A DNA stretch of 33,034 bases. Source: Parcubacteria group bacterium GW2011_GWD2_42_14 (GTDB lineage Bacteria; Patescibacteriota; Minisyncoccia; Phycocordibacterales; UBA12088). Positions 1-8,897 of the stretch are shown piece by piece (positions within the stretch are counted from its first letter, which is position 1; each line of letters starts with the position of its first letter). The translations under genes were made by a program, and so were the position numbers. The stretch lies in NCBI GenBank assembly GCA_000998045.1, contig LCCS01000006.1, positions 1 to 33,034 of the forward strand. The letters are read 5' to 3'. The notes under the pieces are model-generated. The model was not told the origin of the DNA, did not search any database, and saw only the letters and a program-made list of their open reading frames with translations.

Positions 1-1
1 A

Positions 2-2560
2 GTAACCTCACTTTCATACGGTGACTTTGAACGTGGAACTTCAGGTGGAGTTTTACTCCAAGTTGCTTCAACAACCATAGATCAAAACCCGACGAAGATA
101 ATTCTCGGTACACGTTTTGGAACAACGTCCGGTGTTTCTGGTGTGACTAACGTGCAGAGAAATGGAGATACTTCGAATTTTTGGGATTTCCAAGGACATA
201 TGGGAGAGATAGACGGTGAAGCGTATGACTCTGATGGAGCTGATGCCTGTGGAGCCATTAGGTGGGATGATAGTACGTGTCTTGAGGTTTCCCAGTCCCA
301 TTACCGTTTCCGATCTGATAATGGTGGAGGTGGGGCGCCAAACTCTGAATGGTACGACGCTGACTGGAGTAAGCGTGTGCGTGTCAATGTCACAAATAGT
401 AATGCCACACCACTTACAAATGGTGCCGTACGAATCGCTATGCCATATGATAGCGATATGCAAAATGACTGGACCGACCTTCGTTTTACAGACAGCTCGG
501 GTACCACATCAATACCGTACTTTGTTGAGTCATATACAACGAGTGCCACCGCTACGGTTTGGGTAAAGATTCCAAGTATTCCTGCAAACGGTTCAACACA
601 TGTGTTTGCATACTATGGTAATGCTGTTGCGACAAATGGAGAAAATGGAGCAGCAACCTTTACCATGTTTGATGATTTTGAAGACGATAATATCAGTGAA
701 TATTCAGGGGATACAGGCTATTTCGATGTGGTCGCAAACGCGGGTGCTGAGGGATCATATGTTCTTGAGGCGGGAGCAGGTTACGAGGCAAACTTTACTA
801 TTGATGGTATTTATCGAACAGGGACAACGTTTGGACAAGGAAGCACTATTCGATTTATGCAGTATGTGGATGCGTCGGAAGATGATGAACCATGTACACT
901 CTTTGGCGTTCAGACCCCCGGTAGTAATAATCAAAATTATGCCGTATGTCTTGACCAGTATCCTTCGGACAAACTTATCCTTGCTAAAGATGTTGAGAGT
1001 AACGATGCGTCTGGTAGTGTACTTGCTTCATCGACTGTGAGTTGGTCGAGTGCGTGGTATACCGTCGAGGTAGATTGGTACACAAATAATCTTATATATG
1101 TTTCTGTGTACAATAGTGCAGGAACCCTGTTTGCGACCACGAGTGTAACAGATGCTTCGTACACAAGTGGGGGAATGGGATTCTCGTTCTGGGGTCAAAA
1201 CGGTGCTTGGGATTTCTATACTGCTCGACCATACACTGCTAATGAACCAGTAGCAACTGTTGGTCTTGAGCAGGGAGCAGATGGTGCAAGTTGGAAAGCA
1301 GACTTGGATACCGCATATAGTCAAGCGCAAGAAGAAGTATTCCGCGTACGATTTTCTATTGAGAATTCAGGACCACAGATTACCGGACAACAGTGGCGTC
1401 TTCAGTATGCCGACCGTACCGGATATGGAACCTGTGCAGCGGTACCGAGTGTTGATTTTGATGATGTGCCCAATCAAGCAGGATGTGGCATCAGTCCGAT
1501 ATGCACCGTCTCGACATCTGAGTATTCAGATGGTGAGACAACACAACAACTTCTCACGTCGGAAACATATCTGCCGTTCACGATGGGTTATTTGATTGAG
1601 AGTCCGAGCAACCAAACAACGGGCATGACACTTGACCAAGGACACATGACGGAAGTCGAGTATGCAGTCGAACTTACTCCGTACGCTACTGCTGACAGTT
1701 ACTGTATGCGTACCTCAAATGGTGGACTCGAGCTCGACTCCTATCAGCAAGTTGCAGAAGTTACTGCGAAGTACGGACCAGTGATCACAGATTGGTCGCT
1801 GAATGAAGAACATTCTATCGCATTGGTAGAAGGAGAAACGACAGCTATTGTTGCGACTGGCACGGTGAGTGACTTGAACGGATGGGAGGATATTTTGTAT
1901 GCATCAAGTACCGTGTACCGTTCGGGACTTGGAGCAACATGCACAGCTAACGATAACAACTGCTACCAACTCAGTTCACTTGAGTGTCCGCTCACTGATT
2001 GTGCGGGTACGTCGTGTACTATTACCTGTACTGCGAATATTCAATATTTTGCTGAACCTACCGACGCAGGAAGCGATTTTGAAGGACAGCATTGGGAAGC
2101 GGAAGTGTTTGTAGTTGATACCACAAACAACGAGGCGACTACGACTTCAATGGGTGTCGACCTGAATACGCTCTGGGGACTTTCAATGGTAACTGGCGAT
2201 ATAGAATACGGTAGTCTTGGATTGGCGGAGGATACGGGAAATAAAAATGCTACAAGTACACTCGAAAACACAGGCAATGATGATGTTGATATTGATATTG
2301 AAGGAACCGATATGACGGGAGGAGTAGCTTCTGCTATACCTGTAGCAAATCAAAAGTTTTCAACCTCTACCTTTACATATTCAAGCTGTGTCATTTGTTC
2401 AGCACTCTCCGGCACAGCGAATACCTTTGAGGTTGATTTGCCAAAACCGACGAGTACGACGCCGGTTACCGATGACTTGTATTGGGGTCTATATGTACCA
2501 AGCGGTACGGAAGGAGTCGTGCACTTTGGAAGGAATACTTTCTATGCAATAGGTGATTAA
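2..2560 (+). CDS. Partial secreted/surface protein with DUF2341 domain (5' end outside window)
   Basis: The frame is open from the first bases of the window, so the ORF-track ATG at 143 is internal and the true start lies to the left; 852 residues are visible. At about visible residues 117-205 there is a clear DUF2341 domain (WYDADWSKRVRVNVTN, then VWVKIPSIPANGST and FAYYGN), a beta-sandwich module of bacterial exoproteins. A concanavalin-like stretch follows (FDDFEDDN onward). The C-terminal ~230 residues contain several Cys pairs, a YFAEPTDAGSDF motif, and a final YWGLYVPSG block that recurs in the protein at 10310-12178. No cell-wall sorting signal or C-terminal membrane helix is visible, so anchoring is unclear. 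The role is probably structural or adhesive at the surface (inference). The next gene starts 15 bp downstream, suggesting one transcript. Confidence 0.85.
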   Translation, partial: VTSLSYGDFERGTSGGVLLQVASTTIDQNPTKIILGTRFGTTSGVSGVTNVQRNGDTSNFWDFQGHMGEIDGEAYDSDGADACGAIRWDDSTCLEVSQSHYRFRSDNGGGGAPNSEWYDADWSKRVRVNVTNSNATPLTNGAVRIAMPYDSDMQNDWTDLRFTDSSGTTSIPYFVESYTTSATATVWVKIPSIPANGSTHVFAYYGNAVATNGENGAATFTMFDDFEDDNISEYSGDTGYFDVVANAGAEGSYVLEAGAGYEANFTIDGIYRTGTTFGQGSTIRFMQYVDASEDDEPCTLFGVQTPGSNNQNYAVCLDQYPSDKLILAKDVESNDASGSVLASSTVSWSSAWYTVEVDWYTNNLIYVSVYNSAGTLFATTSVTDASYTSGGMGFSFWGQNGAWDFYTARPYTANEPVATVGLEQGADGASWKADLDTAYSQAQEEVFRVRFSIENSGPQITGQQWRLQYADRTGYGTCAAVPSVDFDDVPNQAGCGISPICTVSTSEYSDGETTQQLLTSETYLPFTMGYLIESPSNQTTGMTLDQGHMTEVEYAVELTPYATADSYCMRTSNGGLELDSYQQVAEVTAKYGPVITDWSLNEEHSIALVEGETTAIVATGTVSDLNGWEDILYASSTVYRSGLGATCTANDNNCYQLSSLECPLTDCAGTSCTITCTANIQYFAEPTDAGSDFEGQHWEAEVFVVDTTNNEATTTSMGVDLNTLWGLSMVTGDIEYGSLGLAEDTGNKNATSTLENTGNDDVDIDIEGTDMTGGVASAIPVANQKFSTSTFTYSSCVICSALSGTANTFEVDLPKPTSTTPVTDDLYWGLYVPSGTEGVVHFGRNTFYAIGD

Positions 2561-2575
2561 CACTATATATATTGT

Positions 2576-3259
2576 ATGCGCATATTTATCACATTAGTTT
2601 TAGCAATCCTACTTGGGGGAGGGGGAACGTTTTTGTGGCTGTACTACGGTGGTTTTGAAGGAGAGCAGGAGATTTCAGTGGCGTTTATTGATTACTATGT
2701 TGATTACGAAGAGACAGCGCTAGAAGTAGAACAACTCGTTCATCTACCAGGAACTGAGGGAAATGTTGATCGAGCAGAATTACTAACTTTACTTGATTCC
2801 ATTCTAACGAAGGAGATGGATGCACCACATCGAGCAAACTTAGCGCAACTTGCACTTACGAACCTCAATACGTTAAAACAAGAAATTGATAAAGCACACA
2901 CTGCTCAGGCAAAACTGTATGAGGTACTTCAAGAATTAGATAATGCATCAAGAATCTTTTCTTCAATAGATTTGCGCACCCGAGCGGAGAAGATTGTTAT
3001 TTCCGCTCGGAAGCGAGCGGAACTTTCGGCAAACATAACTTCGATTCTTTCCAAAAATAATGAACAGACCTATGCAATACTCGCACGGATACTTGTCGAT
3101 GAAGGGGAGCTTTCACAAGCACATATTACAGAGTTAAATAGTGCAACTGCTGAAACGGAAAAAAGGTTTAGTACACTTGAACAGTTGTATTCTGAGCTTG
3201 TAGTAAAAAAGAAAGAGGTAGAAGACATGTTTGCTACATTTGTAGCTGTGGCGTTATAA
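2576..3259 (+). CDS. Membrane-anchored alpha-helical protein of unknown function
   Basis: This 227-residue product is not recognised. It has one N-terminal hydrophobic segment (about residues 3-24, ITLVLAILLGGGGTFLWLYY) that could be a signal anchor. The rest is charged, Ala/Leu/Glu-rich and probably mostly helical or coiled coil, for example EKIVISARKRAELSANITSIL and ELVVKKKEVEDMF. This layout suggests a single-pass protein with an extracytoplasmic helical rod. It lies 15 bp after the DUF2341 protein and 7 bp before the next membrane protein, so the three are likely co-transcribed. No Shine-Dalgarno motif is visible before the ATG. A function in surface assembly is inferred from context only. 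Confidence 0.7.
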   Translation: MRIFITLVLAILLGGGGTFLWLYYGGFEGEQEISVAFIDYYVDYEETALEVEQLVHLPGTEGNVDRAELLTLLDSILTKEMDAPHRANLAQLALTNLNTLKQEIDKAHTAQAKLYEVLQELDNASRIFSSIDLRTRAEKIVISARKRAELSANITSILSKNNEQTYAILARILVDEGELSQAHITELNSATAETEKRFSTLEQLYSELVVKKKEVEDMFATFVAVAL

Positions 3260-3266
3260 CTATAGT

Positions 3267-4166
3267 ATGAAAAATAGTATTGAATCACTTGCACCAAAAG
3301 TTGCTGTAGTAAGCACAGTCGTAGCATTTATGATGACGTGTTTGCTCACAATACATGGGTACAATACGGGTTTGGTGGCTACCGTGCTTGAGCAGGGGGA
3401 AAAGTCAATACATCAGAGAGAGGTGACACAACGTCCGGAAAAAGTCGTAATTACGTACGACTTTGGCGGAGTGGACGTTTCTCAAAGTAGAAATAGTTCT
3501 TTTTTTCCAGAGATTGAAGATAATGTACATCTTTTTGAGAAAGCTGTCACTGATGCACCACACTGCCCCTTTACTCCAGAGGTGGGAAGTGTAGTAATCG
3601 ATTTTACTCGTAACGGCACGGCAACACGTGAGGAATTATTTCTCTATGCTAACAAGGAGATAGAAGAGGCTGAGAGTTTTGTTAGGCATGAGGTCGACGT
3701 CGGTACCTACGTCGTAGAGCTCGCAAGTTACAATAATGCAGAAGTTATAGAAAATAACTATGAACAGCAATGGTATCTTGAGTTTCTTAATGATGAAGAT
3801 GATGTGGTGTACACGACACAATCCACCAGAGATATGTATGTCGGTGAGTCTGAAATGATAGAGTTGGTTGAGCGGGGTATGGTGCTTGATACGGCCATAT
3901 CGCACGTTCGTGCGACGCACTCCGCGTTTCCAGACATGGAACCACAAACAATTGCACCACTCTGTGCTCGTTTAAGCAAAGTCCAAACAGAAAACAATTT
4001 TGTTGAATTAGAACGTGGCGAGAAAAACTTATTTACTGCCTCAGTATTTTTACAACAGGCAACCAAACAATCAGGGAATCATTTTCTTTTTGCATTAGGT
4101 ATGATGCTCGCACTCCTTTGTGCAATGGGAGTTTTTATTGGAAGTACTATTTCACGCAGATATTAG
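3267..4166 (+). CDS. Two-TM extracytoplasmic protein of unknown function
   Basis: This 299-residue protein has an N-terminal hydrophobic segment (about 12-35, VAVVSTVVAFMMTCLLTIHGY) and a C-terminal one (about 272-294, FLFALGMMLALLCAMGVFIGS), with about 235 hydrophilic residues between them. The middle part is therefore probably outside the cell, held at both ends. It has Cys residues near 98 and 232 that could pair. No family was recognised. It starts 7 bp after the previous stop codon and ends 18 bp before a convergent minus-strand gene. It is probably the last gene of the operon that begins with the DUF2341 protein. Confidence 0.7.
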   Translation: MKNSIESLAPKVAVVSTVVAFMMTCLLTIHGYNTGLVATVLEQGEKSIHQREVTQRPEKVVITYDFGGVDVSQSRNSSFFPEIEDNVHLFEKAVTDAPHCPFTPEVGSVVIDFTRNGTATREELFLYANKEIEEAESFVRHEVDVGTYVVELASYNNAEVIENNYEQQWYLEFLNDEDDVVYTTQSTRDMYVGESEMIELVERGMVLDTAISHVRATHSAFPDMEPQTIAPLCARLSKVQTENNFVELERGEKNLFTASVFLQQATKQSGNHFLFALGMMLALLCAMGVFIGSTISRRY

Positions 4167-4183
4167 TTAGGTCTAGGTGAGTT

Positions 4184-4930
4184 TTAATCTAACGGCGTAA
4201 GATTTTCGTAGTCAGGAATTTGTTGAAAGCGTACTGCGGGTGTTATAGCGAGGTGCGTTATTCCTTGTGCATCCTGAAGGTAGGAAAAAGGAATGTTTTC
4301 GTTTGTAAGTGCGGAATGGATAGATTCCAGTGTTGACTTTGGTGAGGTAAGAAGAGAAGTTGGTTTATCCCCAAACAGCCAGTCACTGAGTTCCGGTTCA
4401 AGATGCTGTGCATTTCCTCGGGCAGCAATAAGTCCTTGTTCAACAATACCCACACTTAGTTTTGTGCAGACTTGCGCCACAGTACAGATTCTTTTGGATA
4501 CATCTTCTCGTATCAGTATATGTATGGGTTCGTTGCGCCTTTTAGGATGTCCTATTATTCCATAATCAATGATGCCATATTTAAGACCCATAATAATGAA
4601 TTGTCTCGCGTCCCGTTCTTGCTCGTGTACCCAGGAAGCAAGTGTTTGTGCTGCCAGTGCGTGACTTTGGATTCGTCTGTTTGCTATGGCGTCAGTCAAC
4701 CATAGTGCTCTCCTCACCGCACGGTGCTCGTCTCGTATAACGAGCATGGATTGTTGTGGCTCTATAGTGGAACTATGTAATTGTGGCACAATCCCTGAAT
4801 TTCGGAGGAGTTCAGCAAACCATGCTGAAAAAAGAGAGTTACTCTTTGCATACGACAAAAGTGCTTGGACATTTGTCAAACTATAAGCCCCCGTAGTTAC
4901 GGGTTGAAGGTGTTTCGTTTTCATAAGCAT
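4184..4930 (-). CDS. Hypothetical protein with Pth2-like C-terminal region
   Basis: This is a 248-residue soluble protein with no signal peptide. The first ~125 residues are not recognised. From about residue 140 (IHILIREDVSKRICTVAQ) to the end (IPFSYLQDAQGITHLAITPA...LTPLD) the layout resembles archaeal/eukaryotic-type peptidyl-tRNA hydrolase 2. That family has a beta strand followed by RxDL, a helix, and a C-terminal DAGxTQ...TxxAIGP...LKLL signature. Here DAQGITHLAITPA stands in for DAGRTQIxxGTxTVLAIGP, so key residues differ. The similarity was judged by eye and is weak; the Pth2/DUF2000-like fold is a suggestion, not a call. The gene is convergent with the operon to its left and divergent from the small membrane protein at 5061. 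The track start ATG (4930) is followed by a second in-frame ATG two codons later. Confidence 0.65.
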   Translation of the reverse strand: MLMKTKHLQPVTTGAYSLTNVQALLSYAKSNSLFSAWFAELLRNSGIVPQLHSSTIEPQQSMLVIRDEHRAVRRALWLTDAIANRRIQSHALAAQTLASWVHEQERDARQFIIMGLKYGIIDYGIIGHPKRRNEPIHILIREDVSKRICTVAQVCTKLSVGIVEQGLIAARGNAQHLEPELSDWLFGDKPTSLLTSPKSTLESIHSALTNENIPFSYLQDAQGITHLAITPAVRFQQIPDYENLTPLD

Positions 4931-5045
4931 TCAAGTTAGATTGATAGAGTATGTACTACTTTACCTACAATACTGCTATCATTTTACCATACTCATTTTA
5001 AGTGTTAATTCAGTGAAATGGGTAGAGAATCCTAGGATATTCTTG

Positions 5046-5051
5046 TATACT
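5046..5051 (+). promoter_or_regulatory. Candidate -10 box (TATACT) for the gene at 5061
   Basis: A TATACT hexamer lies 9 nt before the ATG at 5061, placing transcription within a few bases of the start codon. No good -35 was seen. The same arrangement recurs at several other genes in this window. Confidence 0.45.
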
Positions 5052-5060
5052 TGGAATACA

Positions 5061-5399
5061 ATGAATGAGCATGAAGTAAAAAGTAAAAGGAGACGTCGAG
5101 GTCCTCGTATAGTACGTTTGCTTCTACAGCTTGTAACTGCTGGTGCGTTATTTTTTCGAGACAAAATACAAACAGACTTCGCTACGATTGCTGCACAAAG
5201 TCGTTTGTTTTTAGGTATAGCTATGCTTAGTTTTGGTATACTATTGTTTCAGTCAGACAAATATTGTGATGGGAATCCTTCAACGTATGCGGCATGCACT
5301 CGACCATCAACATATTATTACTATCCATGGTGGGCAATTCTACTCGTTGTGCTCGGTTCTTTTTCGATTGTTCTTTGGTTTTTGCGAAAACATAATTAA
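5061..5399 (+). CDS. Small two-TM membrane protein of unknown function
   Basis: The ORF track opens at 4941, but the ATG at 5061 is a better start: a TATACT box sits just upstream and the extra 40 residues lie in the divergent promoter region. The resulting 112-residue protein begins with a very basic stretch (KSKRRRRGPR). It then has two hydrophobic segments, roughly residues 48-63 (LFLGIAMLSFGILLF) and 88-106 (PWWAILLVVLGSFSIVLWFL). They are separated by a loop with two Cys and several Tyr residues (YCDGNPSTYAACTRPSTYYYYP). The basic N-terminus predicts a cytoplasmic end. No family was recognised. The FN3 protein starts 21 bp downstream, so the two may be co-transcribed. Confidence 0.6.
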   Translation: MNEHEVKSKRRRRGPRIVRLLLQLVTAGALFFRDKIQTDFATIAAQSRLFLGIAMLSFGILLFQSDKYCDGNPSTYAACTRPSTYYYYPWWAILLVVLGSFSIVLWFLRKHN

Positions 5400-5420
5400 T
5401 GCGGGAACCAAGCTCGTTAT

Positions 5421-6887
5421 ATGAGCAAATATTCGTACTTTTTTATTTTACTTTTGATTGCTGTAGGTACAGTCCTCACGTTTTCTACAAAGCGTATTTT
5501 TGCTGATGATCCTCCCACAATCACTGGTGTACAGTTAGCAACAAGTACGAAGGATTCGGCAACGATAGTATGGACAACCAACAAAGCTGCTGATTCAATT
5601 GTCAACTTTGGTAAACAGCCTCATTATGGAATCATGCGTGACTCAGGGTATGATAAAACGCAACACTCAATCAAGCTTGAAGACCTTGACGCATCGACCG
5701 TATATCACTTTCGTGTTTCAAGTGCTGATGCACTAGGAAACCAAGGAGTCTCCGGAGACTATGTCTTTGTTACAGGAGGATTCCAAGATATTAAAGATAT
5801 TCAAAAGGTAAGCTCAATGTCTCAGCAAACTATCGTTGGACAGGCAACAGATGCTATTTCTCAAATTACCGACCCTGAAGCATTGAAGATTATTCAATCA
5901 GAAATTACAAATCAGGCCCAAGACCTCCTTCGTCCACCCGAAGTTATTGGACTGGCTCGTGCTATTGATGTTACCGCAACTGAAGCAAAGATTATTTGGG
6001 CTACGAGCAGGGATTCCAATTCTATTGTGCGATTTTCCAGAGAGGGGCAGTGGAATGGAACCGATTACGCCCAAACGGTTGCTGTCTTAGAGGATTCTAC
6101 AAAGTCCCACGAGGTACTTATCACAGGCTTGTCTCCCGCAACAATATACCATTTTCAAGTTGAATCTGAGGATGAGTTTGGTCTTTCTGGTGCGGGAGAG
6201 GATACGACATTTACGACTAAATCTCCCATCCCTGCAATAGAAAATGTGCAAATTGTTAAAATTGAAGAGGACTCAGCAACGTTTGCATGGTCAACCAACA
6301 TACCTGCTGCTGGTGCGGTTATATATGAAAACACAGTGACTGGTGAAATTCGTTCAGAAGGAAGTCCAGAATTTCTTACGACTCAGACCGTGCGTCTTAC
6401 CGACCTTACCCTTGGGGTGACGTATGTTGCTATAGTAAAAGCAGAGAACGAACAAGGTGAGCCGTCAGAAAGTGATCCCATAACTTTTACCACCATACGA
6501 GACGAAGAGCCACCGATTATCAGTCGTGTAAACAACGAGTCAACGCTCTATCCAGGAGCAGAGACAAGAATCCAAACTATTGTAAGTTGGGGTACGGATG
6601 AACCAAGTTTTTGCGGAATGTACTATAGTGAAGGTTTGGCTCCGGCTGAGAACGCCACAAAAATGGAAATGAACACCGAACCATCTATTGATCATGTGCG
6701 TGTGGTTACGGAGTTTTTGCCTTCGACGGTGTACAAGTTTTGGATAGAATGTGAAGATCGTTCTGAAAATTCAGTACGTTCAGAGGACTTCGTACTCTTT
6801 ACTCCAGAAAAGGAAAAGAGCATCATCGACATCATTCTTGAAAACTTTGAGGGAACGTTTGGATGGGTAAAGAATATTGGAGGGTAG
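5421..6887 (+). CDS. Secreted protein with four fibronectin type III-like domains
   Basis: The 488-residue product starts with a hydrophobic signal segment (about residues 4-22, YFFILLLIAVGTVLTF) followed by FADD. It carries repeated FN3-like units. Unit 1 (~31-118) has the DSATIVWTTNKAADSIVNFG core and a TVYHFRVSSADALGN edge. Unit 2 (~170-270) has EAKIIWATSRDSNSIVRF and ATIYHFQVESEDEFG. Unit 3 (~275-362) has DSATFAWSTNIPAAGAVIYE. A more divergent unit 4 (~365-470) has a disulfide-capable CGMYYS...WIECEDRS pair. Such FN3 or purple-acid-phosphatase-N-like modules are typical extracellular spacers or binding domains. There is no C-terminal anchor. The following repeat separates it from the ABC transporter genes. 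Confidence 0.85.
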   Translation: MSKYSYFFILLLIAVGTVLTFSTKRIFADDPPTITGVQLATSTKDSATIVWTTNKAADSIVNFGKQPHYGIMRDSGYDKTQHSIKLEDLDASTVYHFRVSSADALGNQGVSGDYVFVTGGFQDIKDIQKVSSMSQQTIVGQATDAISQITDPEALKIIQSEITNQAQDLLRPPEVIGLARAIDVTATEAKIIWATSRDSNSIVRFSREGQWNGTDYAQTVAVLEDSTKSHEVLITGLSPATIYHFQVESEDEFGLSGAGEDTTFTTKSPIPAIENVQIVKIEEDSATFAWSTNIPAAGAVIYENTVTGEIRSEGSPEFLTTQTVRLTDLTLGVTYVAIVKAENEQGEPSESDPITFTTIRDEEPPIISRVNNESTLYPGAETRIQTIVSWGTDEPSFCGMYYSEGLAPAENATKMEMNTEPSIDHVRVVTEFLPSTVYKFWIECEDRSENSVRSEDFVLFTPEKEKSIIDIILENFEGTFGWVKNIGG

Positions 6888-6888
6888 C

Positions 6889-7110
6889 TTAATTTGAAAT
6901 TTTTAATTTACAATTTGTAATGAATTTTTAATTATTAAATGTAAAAATAAATTTCGAAAAAAAGAATTTTAAAATTAATAGGTAAGAAATTGGAAAAGTT
7001 TGCATTTAAAAATTGAAACATTTATACATTCACTAAAAATTAAAAATTTCAAATTAAAAATTATCCAGTGAAATATGATAAAGATACTGACAATTATCAA
7101 TCTAACCGAC
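6889..7110. repeat. AT-rich repeat, copy 1 (upstream of ABC ATPase)
   Basis: This ~222-bp block is almost identical to 8647-8866. It begins TTAATTTGAAATTTTTAATT and contains an inverted AATTTCAAATTAAAAATTAT near its other end, so the two ends can pair. The shared sequence runs on through GACAATTAT and ends at CCGAC, just before the ATPase gene. It fills the whole 251-bp intergenic space. Any promoter for the ATPase gene must lie inside or just after it. Confidence 0.85.
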
Positions 7111-7138
7111 GCCTCGTGGGGGGGCAGAATCTAATAGA

Positions 7139-8578
7139 ATGCGATCAATCATTTCCACAAAAAATGTAGATGTAACGTATAACTTTGGGAAGTCCAATGA
7201 ATTTAGGGCACTCAAAGATGTAACCTGCGAAATTGCAAACCGTGAGTACATCATTTTCTTCGGCCCTTCGGGGTGTGGTAAGTCCACCCTTCTGTATTCT
7301 ATTTTCGGCGTTCTTGAGCCTTCTTCGGGAGAGGTGATTGTAAAAGGTGACTCCATTTACAAATTTGAACCAATGGACTTGGTGATGTACCAAAGAAAGA
7401 CTATGGGTATTATGTATCAGTCTTTCAACCTCATTCCATCGCTTACCGTACTCGATAACGTCCAGTTACCCCTTATATTTGCAGGCTTTCCTCCTATTAC
7501 ACGAGAACGACGTGCTATGGACCTTCTCGACCGTTTTGGTATTGCGCACGTCGCTCACAAAAGACCGGGACTACTCTCAGGAGGTCAGCAACAACGTGTG
7601 TCTGTTGCACGCAGTCTTGTGAATGACCCAGAAATTCTTATTGCCGATGAGCCGGTGGGAAACCTCGACTTCGTATCTGCTGAAGCCGTTATGAACACAC
7701 TTGAGGAGATTAACCGTAATGACAAAAAGACGGTTCTGTTGGTTACCCATGATGCGAAATATTTACCGTACGCCCATAGGGTGTTTTATCTCGACTATGG
7801 AAAAATCGACCGCATTGTCCCGAACCCTGAAAAGCGACAGATTATTAAAATACGTCCAGGGGAAAGTATTGTAACCGAGATAGAACAGCTTGCTCGTATC
7901 TACCCCTACGACTCGCCCGAGCAGTTGCGGGTAAAGAGCCTCATTAACTTTTTGACTCAAAACTTATCCTTTGATCAAATTGTACGCCTTGAAAAAATGA
8001 CTCAGCATGTGATTGAAGGCGTACTGTCTGAAGACCAATTTGGAGCGCTATTGACGACTGACTATCAAAAAGGTGGTTGTGGAATTAAACCTAAACAGGC
8101 ACAGGATATGACAAGACGAATGTTTCAAGTACTTGAACAGTCCAAGGACATCATCCGTTTTCGACGTGCAGCAAACAATCAAAATATTGTCGACCTTGCA
8201 CGTTTTGATTTGGTAAAAAATATACATTCGTTCATGGTAGAGGAATGCAAGGTAGAGCCTGATTCTCAACTTCTTGAAATACTGACAAAAATGGTTACGA
8301 CACGAGTGTTTGGATATATTACGAGAGAAGAATTTCATCGTCAGTTGCGACTTTCAAAGAGTGAAGGAGGAGCAGGATTTGACATTTACCTAGCCGCCGA
8401 CCTTTCTCGATATTTGGAAAAGCTGATAGCACAGGGTGTGTCGCATTTCCAACAGCATCAAGAAGCAAAGCCTGATACCACCAGTTTGCATGCACAACAA
8501 GCGAAGAAATTTGAAGAAATGGAGAAAGGTATTTTCTGGAAACTTTCTCACATGTTCACAAAAAAGGAGAAAAAGTAA
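7139..8578 (+). CDS. ABC transporter ATP-binding protein (MacB/LolD type) with C-terminal extension
   Basis: The N-terminal ~225 residues form a complete ABC ATPase. They show Walker A GPSGCGKST (42-50), Q-loop Gln94, signature LSGGQQQR (146-153), Walker B ILIADEP with NLD D-loop (166-177) and H-loop His204 (VTHD). Sequence style and pairing with the FtsX/MacB-type permease downstream place it in the LolD/MacB/FtsE group, which couples ATP hydrolysis to mechanical or export work on envelope substrates. The remaining ~250 residues are unusual, because family members normally stop near 230. This tail is helical and contains two related units (about 262-335 and 365-440, see findings). No strong Shine-Dalgarno motif precedes the ATG. 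The gene has the same ~220-bp repeat on both sides. Confidence 0.92.
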   Translation: MRSIISTKNVDVTYNFGKSNEFRALKDVTCEIANREYIIFFGPSGCGKSTLLYSIFGVLEPSSGEVIVKGDSIYKFEPMDLVMYQRKTMGIMYQSFNLIPSLTVLDNVQLPLIFAGFPPITRERRAMDLLDRFGIAHVAHKRPGLLSGGQQQRVSVARSLVNDPEILIADEPVGNLDFVSAEAVMNTLEEINRNDKKTVLLVTHDAKYLPYAHRVFYLDYGKIDRIVPNPEKRQIIKIRPGESIVTEIEQLARIYPYDSPEQLRVKSLINFLTQNLSFDQIVRLEKMTQHVIEGVLSEDQFGALLTTDYQKGGCGIKPKQAQDMTRRMFQVLEQSKDIIRFRRAANNQNIVDLARFDLVKNIHSFMVEECKVEPDSQLLEILTKMVTTRVFGYITREEFHRQLRLSKSEGGAGFDIYLAADLSRYLEKLIAQGVSHFQQHQEAKPDTTSLHAQQAKKFEEMEKGIFWKLSHMFTKKEKK

Positions 8579-8646
8579 CCGAATGTCCCATCTAAAGTGG
8601 TATGCTACTACTGATAGTTCATATGTGTAATAAAAATACCGACAGA

Positions 8647-8866
8647 TTAATTTGAAATTTTTAATTTACAATTTGTAATGAATTTTTAATTATTAAATGT
8701 AAAAATAAATTTCGAAAAAAATTTTAAAATTAATAGGTAAAAAATGGGAAAAGTTTGCATTTAAAAAAATGAAACATTTATACATTCATTAAAAATTATG
8801 AATTTCAAATTAAAAATTATCGAGTAAAATGTGTTAAAAATGCCGACAATTATTAATCTAGCCGAC
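8647..8866. repeat. AT-rich repeat, copy 2 (upstream of ABC permease)
   Basis: This is the second copy of the block at 6889-7110, in the same orientation, with a few substitutions and small deletions (for example GAAAAAAATTTT versus GAAAAAAAGAATTTT). It fills most of the 319-bp gap between the ATPase and permease genes. The copies therefore form direct repeats around the ATPase gene. Apart from the repeat, this gap holds only short unassigned flanks (8579-8646 and 8867-8897). Confidence 0.85.
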
Positions 8867-8897
8867 GTCCCGACAAATAGGGGTTGTCTCAAAGAAG

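Noticed and set aside
4941-5060. N-terminal extension of the small membrane protein in the ORF track
   Set aside because: The -10 box for the gene lies inside it and the internal ATG at 5061 gives a sensible basic N-terminus; the extension is more likely upstream DNA.
6889-8866. CRISPR array
   Set aside because: There are only two copies of the repeat, each over 200 bp and separated by a gene; no short regular repeats with spacers and no cas genes occur in the window.
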